Positions 63,922 to 64,000 of a stretch of DNA of 64,000 bases are shown here, one piece after another (positions within the stretch are counted from its first letter, which is position 1; every line of letters begins with the position of its first letter). Below the pieces are notes generated by a model. That model was not told where the DNA came from. It did no database searches and worked only from the letters and a program-made list of their open reading frames with translations. Origin of the DNA: Pseudomonas syringae (GTDB lineage: Bacteria; Pseudomonadota; Gammaproteobacteria; Pseudomonadales; Pseudomonadaceae); assembly GCF_000737245.1 (NCBI RefSeq), contig NZ_JPQU01000016.1, forward strand, positions 84,450 through 148,449. The letters are read 5' to 3'. Position numbers and translations under genes: made by a program.

Positions 63922-64000
63922 CTGTAGGAGCGCGCTTGCCCGCGATCGCGTCAGGTCAGACAACACATTTTTCGCTGACACACCGTATCGCGGGCAAGCG
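63922..64000. repeat. REP palindrome cut by the window end
   Basis: Left arm CTGTAGGAGCGCGCTTGCCC and most of the right arm (TATCGCGGGCAAGCG) are visible after the receptor gene. Confidence 0.8.

Overview
The window is a stretch of Pseudomonas chromosome, most likely from the P. fluorescens/P. putida lineage. The evidence is the protein set (RsmC, SlyD, Pta, FecA, DUF3509 and DUF3565 proteins, a short LOV protein almost identical in layout to P. putida SB1-LOV), high-GC codon use, and more than twenty short imperfect palindromes (REP elements built on cores such as GTGGGAGCGAGCTTGCTCGC, GTGGGACCGGCTTTAGCCGG and TGTTGGAGCGAGGCTTGCCC) sitting between genes. No rRNA, tRNA, CRISPR array, transposase or phage gene was seen.

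Layout. 1-8 kb: housekeeping genes (SRAP-type DNA repair protein with an unusual active site, a Cache chemoreceptor, an M48 lipoprotein peptidase, a manganese exporter behind a yybP-ykoY riboswitch, rsmC, a 2-hydroxyacid dehydrogenase, a LysE exporter). 8-17 kb: an acyl-CoA ligase, DUF1302 outer-membrane protein, DUF1329 periplasmic protein and a MalT-like LuxR regulator, which look like one fatty-acid/ester utilisation locus. 17-27 kb: HD-GYP protein, OmpA-like lipoprotein, acyltransferase, pta, DUF3565, slyD, glutathione peroxidase, an Old Yellow Enzyme, a glycosyltransferase. 27.2-29.1 kb: an AT-rich islet with an orphan FlhE-like protein and two unknown small proteins. 29-39 kb: cysZ, a peroxiredoxin plus thioredoxin reductase, HopJ-family and DUF1244 proteins, a folM-like reductase coupled to an unknown membrane protein, a MerR/LitR-like regulator, then a short LOV photoreceptor transcribed with a PilZ-like gene and divergent from a flavodoxin. 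39.2-44 kb: a second AT-richer accessory block with a 186-residue unknown protein and a 1185-residue protein resembling Pseudomonas dermonecrotic-toxin-like (DUF6543) proteins. 44-47.8 kb: SirB1-like protein, leucine dehydrogenase, yebG with a perfect LexA box, psiE, DUF3509.

47.9-63.9 kb is an iron-uptake block with three complete cell-surface signalling systems, each made of a FecI-like sigma factor, a FecR-like regulator and a TonB-dependent receptor with an STN signalling domain: a FiuA/FhuA-like ferrichrome system, fecIRA for ferric dicitrate, and a FoxA-like system. The third sits behind DUF3649, PepSY and DUF3325 membrane proteins in one overlapping operon. That operon begins with a 19-codon, cysteine-rich upstream ORF carrying a CxxxCC motif, translationally coupled by TAATG to the first membrane gene and lying just downstream of a candidate Fur box. 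This uORF is the most interesting item in the window. The receptor of the same operon has a REP element fused directly to its start region, so its expression or export signal may be damaged.
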